Positions 59,829-64,000 of a stretch of 64,000 nucleotides of DNA are shown here, piece by piece. Positions within the stretch are counted from its first letter, which is position 1; every line of letters begins with the position of its first letter. The position numbers were made by a program, and so were the translations under genes. The stretch spans positions 124,001 through 188,000 of the forward strand of contig NZ_JBLWFT010000001.1 of assembly GCF_048323695.1 (NCBI RefSeq), written 5' to 3'. Source of the DNA: Aquisalimonas sp007126095. GTDB taxonomy: Bacteria > Pseudomonadota > Gammaproteobacteria > Nitrococcales > Aquisalimonadaceae. Below the pieces are notes generated by a model. It had not been told where the DNA came from. It saw only the letters and a program-made list of their open reading frames with translations, and searched no databases.

Positions 59829-61146
59829 AACACCCGGGGCGGCAGCCTCGGAACTCAAACTGTTTGATCGGCCCGGCGGTGGCGAGCGGGCGGTGCTGGT
59901 GCATCTCGATATGGACGGGCGCGGCGTTGCCGACGCCCTGGACGAGCTGCATTCGCTTGCCGAATCCGCCGGTGCCGAGGTGGTCGAGAGCTTCGTCAGT
60001 CGGCGCGACCGGCCCGATCCGCGGTATTTCATCGGCCGCGGCAAGGTCGATGAGCTGGCTGCGCTGGTGGCGTCCGGCGAGGCGGACCTCGTGCTCGTCA
60101 ACCATGCGCTGTCGCCCAGTCAGGAGCGCAACCTCGAGGCGGCGTTGCGCTGCCGCGTGCTTGACCGCACCGGGTTGATCCTGGACATCTTCGCCCAGCG
60201 CGCCCGCACTCATGAGGGCAAGCTGCAGGTGGAGCTGGCGCAGCTCCGGCACGTGGCCTCGCGGTTGGTGCGCGGCTGGTCGCACCTGGAACGCCAGAAG
60301 GGCGGCATCGGGCAGCGCGGGCCGGGTGAGACGCAGCTGGAGATGGACCGCCGTATGCTCGGCGTCCGCATCAAACAGCTGGAAAAGCGGCTTGCCAGGG
60401 TTCGCCAGCAACGCCAGCAGGGCCGCCAGGCGCGCCGCAAGCAGGATGTGCCAACGGTTTCACTGGTGGGGTATACCAACGCCGGCAAGTCCACACTGTT
60501 CAATCGTCTGACCGAGGCGGAGGTGTATGCCGATGACCGGTTGTTTGCCACGCTGGACACCACCCTGCGTCGGGTGAACGTGGACAGTGGCGAGCACGTC
60601 ATTCTGGCCGACACCGTCGGATTCATCCGTGAGCTTCCCCACCAGCTGGTGGCGGCGTTCCGGTCGACTCTGGAAGAGGCCACCGAATCGCAACTGCTGC
60701 TGCACGTGGTGGATGCCAGCGCGGATGATCGCGACGGCAGCATCGAACAGGTCGATTCTGTGCTGGAGGCCATTGGGGCGGACAGCATTCCGACCATACG
60801 CGTGTTCAACAAGATCGATGAGGCCGGCCGTGAGCCCGGCGTCATGGTGGATCCGGAAACCGGGCTGACCGAAGTCTGGGTATCCGCCCAGGACGGGCGC
60901 GGAATGGATCTGCTGCTGACTGCGATTGCCGATGCCGTTGCCGCAGAGCGTGTGCAGGGGCGGCTCACTCTGTCGCCTGATCAGGGTCGGCTGCGTGCGC
61001 GGCTGTTCGACCTGGGGCGGGTCCTGGAAGAAGTCTGGACCGACGACGGTGAATTGCTGCTGGATGTGGATATCCGTCGTCGCGATCTGGAGCGTCTGTA
61101 CGAAAAGGAGGGTCTCACGGCTCCGCTGGAAGCCGCGGTTCCGTGA
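59815..61146 (+). CDS. hflX: GTPase HflX (ribosome splitting factor)
   Basis: 443 residues with a TTG at 59815 (14 bases inside hfq); the exact start is uncertain. The N-terminal domain has DRPDPRYFIGRGKVDEL and the coiled region GQRGPGETQLEMDRR. The G domain has GYTNAGKSTLFNRL, DTVGFIRELPHQL, and NKID. It splits stalled 70S ribosomes. It is between hfq and hflK as in E. coli; an hflK promoter probably follows. Confidence 0.94.
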   Translation: MVTHETPGAAASELKLFDRPGGGERAVLVHLDMDGRGVADALDELHSLAESAGAEVVESFVSRRDRPDPRYFIGRGKVDELAALVASGEADLVLVNHALSPSQERNLEAALRCRVLDRTGLILDIFAQRARTHEGKLQVELAQLRHVASRLVRGWSHLERQKGGIGQRGPGETQLEMDRRMLGVRIKQLEKRLARVRQQRQQGRQARRKQDVPTVSLVGYTNAGKSTLFNRLTEAEVYADDRLFATLDTTLRRVNVDSGEHVILADTVGFIRELPHQLVAAFRSTLEEATESQLLLHVVDASADDRDGSIEQVDSVLEAIGADSIPTIRVFNKIDEAGREPGVMVDPETGLTEVWVSAQDGRGMDLLLTAIADAVAAERVQGRLTLSPDQGRLRARLFDLGRVLEEVWTDDGELLLDVDIRRRDLERLYEKEGLTAPLEAAVP

Positions 61147-61150
61147 TATG

Positions 61151-61180
61151 TTGCGGGGCAGCGTCGGAGATCATTACAAT
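61151..61180 (+). promoter_or_regulatory. Candidate sigma-70 promoter for hflKC
   Basis: TTGCGG (61151-61156) and TACAAT (61175-61180) are separated by 18 bases, about 60 bases before the hflK ATG and just past the hflX stop. Confidence 0.45.
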
Positions 61181-61239
61181 CCGGTTCGGTCTGTGGCCCG
61201 CCCGCATTCCAATAATTAATCCTGTCTACGGAGAACAGT

Positions 61240-62481
61240 ATGTCCTGGAACGAACCCGGTCGTGGGAATCGGGACCCGTGGGGCGGCTCAGGGAATCAGG
61301 GGCCACCTGATCTCGATGAGGTGATCAAGAACGTCAAAGGCAAGTTCGGCGGCCTGTTCGGTGGCAAGGGCGGTTCCGGCGGCAACGGCGACAGTCAGGG
61401 CAACGGCGGTGAGGGCTCAGGCCCGCCCGGTGTCAGTGGCACGGCCATCGGCGCCATCATCGGCGTTGCGGTTCTGGTCTGGCTTGCCTCGGGCATCTAC
61501 ATCGTTGATGAGGGCTGGCGTGGTGTGGAGAAGCGCTTCGGTGCCTATCACCAGACGACCATGCCCGGTCCGCACTGGCGTCCGCCGCAGCCCATCGGCA
61601 CCGTCGAGCGGGTGAACGTCGAGACGGTGCGTGTCTCCGAAATCGGTTACCAGACCGGTGGCGGTGAGCGCCGGCGGCACGTTCCGCGCGAGGCGCTGAT
61701 GCTGACCCAGGACGAAAACATCGTCGACGTCCAACTGGCCGTGCAGTATCAGGTCGAAGACCCGGCCAAGTACGTGTTCAACTTCCGTGACCCGGATCAG
61801 AGCCTCAAGGATGTCACCGAAAGCGCACTGCGCGAGACGGTCGGCAAGCGGCGCATGGACTTCGTGCTCACGGAGGGACGGACCGAAGTCGCCCAGGAGA
61901 CCCGCCGGCTGCTGAGCGAGGCGATGGAATCCTACGGCACCGGCCTGCGCGTGGTCAGCGTGGACATGCAGGACGTCCAGCCGCCGGAGGAAGTGCAGCC
62001 GGCCTTCGAGGACGCCATCATGGCGCGCGAGGACGAGCAGCGTAAGATCAATCAGGCCAACGCCTACCGCAACGAAGTGATTCCGCGCGCTCAGGGTGAA
62101 GCGGCCCGGGTGCGCGAGGAAGCGCAGGGCTATCGTGAACAGGTTGTCGCCGAGGCGGAGGGTGAAAGTGCCCGCTTCCTTGCCGTGCTCCGTGAGTACG
62201 AGCGGGCCCCGGAAGTCACGCGTACCCGCCTGTATCTCAATACCGTGTCGGATATCTACTCCCGGAGTCAGAAGGTGTATATGACCGGCGATGCCGCCGA
62301 CTCGCTGTTGTATCTGCCGCTGGATCGCATGGGCGATCGGCAGTCGCGCGGTGACGACGCCCGGCGGGATACGGGGGCGCTGGATCCCGACGTTCTCGAT
62401 CGCCGTCTGTCCACGCAGGATCAGCAGCAGCCCAGCGGCGCCCGTAGTCGGGGCGACCTGCGTTCGCGGGAGGCCTATTAA
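61240..62481 (+). CDS. hflK: FtsH protease activity modulator HflK
   Basis: 413 residues. A Gly-rich N-terminus (GGKGGSGGNGDSQGNGG), one membrane segment (IGAIIGVAVLVWLASGIYIV) near 70-90, then the SPFH/band-7 domain (EGWRGVEKRFGAY, EDPAKYVFNFRDP, MQDVQPPEEVQPAFEDA). Ends in a polar tail. With HflC it forms a large membrane complex around FtsH. Stop and hflC start overlap (TAATG). Confidence 0.96.
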   Translation: MSWNEPGRGNRDPWGGSGNQGPPDLDEVIKNVKGKFGGLFGGKGGSGGNGDSQGNGGEGSGPPGVSGTAIGAIIGVAVLVWLASGIYIVDEGWRGVEKRFGAYHQTTMPGPHWRPPQPIGTVERVNVETVRVSEIGYQTGGGERRRHVPREALMLTQDENIVDVQLAVQYQVEDPAKYVFNFRDPDQSLKDVTESALRETVGKRRMDFVLTEGRTEVAQETRRLLSEAMESYGTGLRVVSVDMQDVQPPEEVQPAFEDAIMAREDEQRKINQANAYRNEVIPRAQGEAARVREEAQGYREQVVAEAEGESARFLAVLREYERAPEVTRTRLYLNTVSDIYSRSQKVYMTGDAADSLLYLPLDRMGDRQSRGDDARRDTGALDPDVLDRRLSTQDQQQPSGARSRGDLRSREAY

Positions 62482-63359
62482 TGCAATCGTTGAAGTCAAT
62501 TGGCGGCATCGCTCTGGTGGTGGCCCTGGTGGTGGGCTATTTCTCGGTGTTCACCGTGGATGAGACCGAAAGGGCGCTGATGTTCCGCCTTGGTGAAATC
62601 CAGCGCGCGGACTATGAGCCGGGGCTGCATTTCAAGATGCCCTTCATCAACAACGTGCGGAAGTTCGACGCGCGGGTGCAGACTCTCGACGCCGAGCCGG
62701 AGCGCTACCTGACGGGTGAGCTCAAGAACCTCATCGTGGACGCCTTCGTCAAATGGCGCATCACAGACGTGCGTGAGTACTACACCACCGTGGGTGGCGA
62801 TCCGGCCCGTGCCAATGCCCGTCTCAACGAGAACATCAAGGACGGGCTGCGTAGCGAGTTCGGTCGCCGCACCATCCAGGACGTGGTCTCCGGCGAGCGT
62901 TCGCAGATCATGGATATCCTCAGTGAGGAGGCGAACACCTACGCCGCCAGCCTGGGGATCGAGGTGCTGGAAGTCAGGCTGAAGCGGGTGGATCTGCCGC
63001 CCAACGTCAGCGAGTCCGTGTTTCAGCGCATGGTTGCCGAGCGTGAGCGGGTCGCACGTGATATCCGCGCCAGCGGTGACGAAGCGTCTGAGCGGATTCG
63101 CGCCGATGCCGACCGGCAGCGTACCGTACTGGTTGCCGAAGCACGCCGTGATGGTGAGGAGCTGCGAGGCGAGGGTGAGGCGGAAGCCGCTGCGATCTTT
63201 GCCCAGGCAGCGGAACAGGATCCGGAATTCTTCAGCTTCATCCGCAGTCTGCGCGCCTACGACCGCGCCTTCCAGGGTGAAGATGACGTGCTTGTCCTGA
63301 CGCCGGACAATGACTTCTTCCGCTATCTGGAAGACCCGTCCGGCGGTGACGACGACTGA
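62481..63359 (+). CDS. hflC: FtsH protease activity modulator HflC
   Basis: 292 residues. An N-terminal membrane segment (IGGIALVVALVVGYFSVFTV) precedes SPFH sequence: VDETERALMFRLGEI, PGLHFKMPFINNVRKFDAR, EVLEVRLKRVDLPPNVSESVF. A helical C-terminal region rich in Ala/Glu ends with LTPDNDFFRYLED. It pairs with HflK. A terminator follows 56 bases after its stop. Confidence 0.96.
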   Translation: MQSLKSIGGIALVVALVVGYFSVFTVDETERALMFRLGEIQRADYEPGLHFKMPFINNVRKFDARVQTLDAEPERYLTGELKNLIVDAFVKWRITDVREYYTTVGGDPARANARLNENIKDGLRSEFGRRTIQDVVSGERSQIMDILSEEANTYAASLGIEVLEVRLKRVDLPPNVSESVFQRMVAERERVARDIRASGDEASERIRADADRQRTVLVAEARRDGEELRGEGEAEAAAIFAQAAEQDPEFFSFIRSLRAYDRAFQGEDDVLVLTPDNDFFRYLEDPSGGDDD

Positions 63360-63414
63360 ACGGCACGCGCCCGGCGTCGGGCCGTTCAGGCGAAGACCGG
63401 TAGCACTGACGGAA

Positions 63415-63447
63415 CCGGGCGGTTGACATGACCGCCCGGCTTTTTTT
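63415..63447 (+). terminator. Rho-independent terminator after hflC
   Basis: Arms 63415-63423 (CCGGGCGGT) and 63431-63439 (ACCGCCCGG) are perfect 9-bp complements around a 7-base loop. A run of seven T (63441-63447) follows. The next gene's ribosome site GGAG overlaps the end of the T-run. Confidence 0.92.
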
Positions 63448-63456
63448 GGAGTCGGC

Positions 63457-63651
63457 ATGGCACCGTTCGAACTGTTCATGACGGCGATTGCGCTTGTCCT
63501 CATCGTCGAGGGCATTCTGCCGTTTCTCAGCCCGCGCCTGCTGCGGCGCTATCTTGAACAGGTCCAGGCCATGGATGACCGCAGCCTGCGGCTCGGCGGG
63601 CTCGCCGCCATGCTGAGCGGTCTCGGGCTGTTGTACTTGTTTGGCGCATGA
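63457..63651 (+). CDS. DUF2065 small membrane protein (YjeT-like)
   Basis: 64 residues, two hydrophobic helices (LFMTAIALVLIVEGILPFL and LGGLAAMLSGLGLLYLFG), with the DUF2065 motif PRLLRRYLEQVQAMDDRSLRLGG-like middle. The function is unknown. GGAG lies 5 bases before the ATG, right at the terminator T-run. It is common between hflC and hisZ or purA. Confidence 0.9.
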   Translation: MAPFELFMTAIALVLIVEGILPFLSPRLLRRYLEQVQAMDDRSLRLGGLAAMLSGLGLLYLFGA

Positions 63652-63667
63652 GGGAGCCTTCAGGGCA

Positions 63668-64000
63668 ATGAAAGAAGCAGAATTCTCCCGGGCCAACCGG
63701 TGGCTCCTGCCCGATGGTGTGGACGAAGTCCTGCCGCCCCGGGCGGCCGCTCTGGAAACCCTTCGGCGGGATATGCTGGATGCCTGGCGGAACTGGGGCT
63801 ACGAACTGGTGATGCCCCCGGTCATTGAGTATCTGGACTCCCTGCTCATCGGCACCGGGCCGGATCTTGACCTGCAGACCTTCAAACTGACCGATCAGCT
63901 ATCGGGCCGCATGATGGGCGTGCGCGCGGACATGACCCCGCAGGCTGCCCGCATCGACGCACACCAACTCAAACGGTCAGGGCCGACACGGCTTTGCTAT
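63668..64000 (+). CDS. hisZ: ATP phosphoribosyltransferase regulatory subunit HisZ (3' truncated)
   Basis: The right edge of the window cuts this gene after 111 codons. The start (ANRWLLPDGVDEVLPPRAA), WGYELVMPPVIEYLDSLL, TFKLTDQLSGRMMGVRADMTPQAARI match HisZ, a histidyl-tRNA-synthetase paralogue that activates the short form of HisG. It follows the DUF2065 gene by 16 bases. HisS is less likely because the HisZ-specific LLPDGVDE start is clear. Confidence 0.92.
   Translation, partial: MKEAEFSRANRWLLPDGVDEVLPPRAAALETLRRDMLDAWRNWGYELVMPPVIEYLDSLLIGTGPDLDLQTFKLTDQLSGRMMGVRADMTPQAARIDAHQLKRSGPTRLCY

Overview
This window is chromosomal DNA from a G+C-rich (about two thirds by eye), moderately halophilic gammaproteobacterium. 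The gene orders tsaE-amiC-mutL-miaA-hfq-hflX-hflK-hflC-hisZ, lptF-lptG beside pepA-holC-valS, pcnB-folK-dNK-panB-panC and ilvN-ilvC-pssA are typical of Gammaproteobacteria. Ectoine genes, a BCCT osmolyte transporter and acidic exported proteins point to a halophile. An Ectothiorhodospiraceae-like organism is my best guess, but the species cannot be fixed from sequence reading alone. I saw no prophage, insertion sequence, integrase, CRISPR array or rRNA. Both ends cut genes: a DinG/YoaA helicase on the left and hisZ on the right.

Layout. 1-6.2 kb: helicase end, a porin, a minus-strand pair (M19 dipeptidase then acyl-CoA synthetase) and a divergent DUF418 membrane protein. 6.3-10.8 kb: a three-gene NAD-linked molybdenum/tungsten formate dehydrogenase. 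10.9-15.2 kb: osmoadaptation block on the minus strand (BCCT transporter, ectC, ectB, ectA), with an intrinsic terminator and dispersed repeats between ectB and ectC. 15.2-17.7 kb: an AT-rich spacer, an MFS transporter and tsaB. 17.8-24.7 kb: an acyl-CoA type catabolic operon with its own TetR regulator (histidine-phosphatase-like protein, TetR, two SDRs, acyl-CoA dehydrogenase, two zinc-free MDR reductases), preceded by a 30-bp perfect palindrome. 24.8-28.8 kb: sufE-like gene, moaD-moaE-moaB, sodC, a Rieske-like Tat protein and an ankyrin protein. 28.9-34.5 kb: mrp/apbC, an epimerase, trmH, a lytic transglycosylase, proS and a DUF4124 protein. 34.7-38.7 kb: ilvN, ilvC, pssA, family-4 UDG, rimI and a DUF2970 protein. 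38.8-46.7 kb: valS, a small hypothetical gene, holC, pepA, divergent lptF-lptG and an RDD protein. 46.7-51.2 kb: tRNA-Glu, pcnB, folK, deoxynucleoside kinase, panB, panC. 51.2-64 kb: a HemD-family gene, queG, nnrD, tsaE, amiC, mutL, miaA, hfq, hflX, hflK, hflC, a DUF2065 gene and hisZ.

How the parts fit. The moaDEB genes make molybdopterin, which the formate dehydrogenase needs. ectABC makes ectoine while the BCCT carrier imports compatible solutes. TsaB and TsaE belong to the tRNA t6A machinery, and MiaA, QueG and TrmH modify tRNA. LptF/LptG, AmiC and the lytic transglycosylase maintain the envelope. Many adjacent genes overlap by ATGA, GTGA, TAATG or TGATG, so operon boundaries are fairly clear.

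The most unusual signals are a MoaD whose reading frame continues nine residues past the Gly-Gly terminus; a Rieske-like protein without the expected second histidine ligand; a SodC with Asp in place of a zinc-ligand His; the terminator and repeats splitting ectAB from ectC; and the large palindrome before the TetR-containing operon. No entirely new system was evident. The operon at 17.8-24.7 kb is the best candidate for an unassigned pathway.
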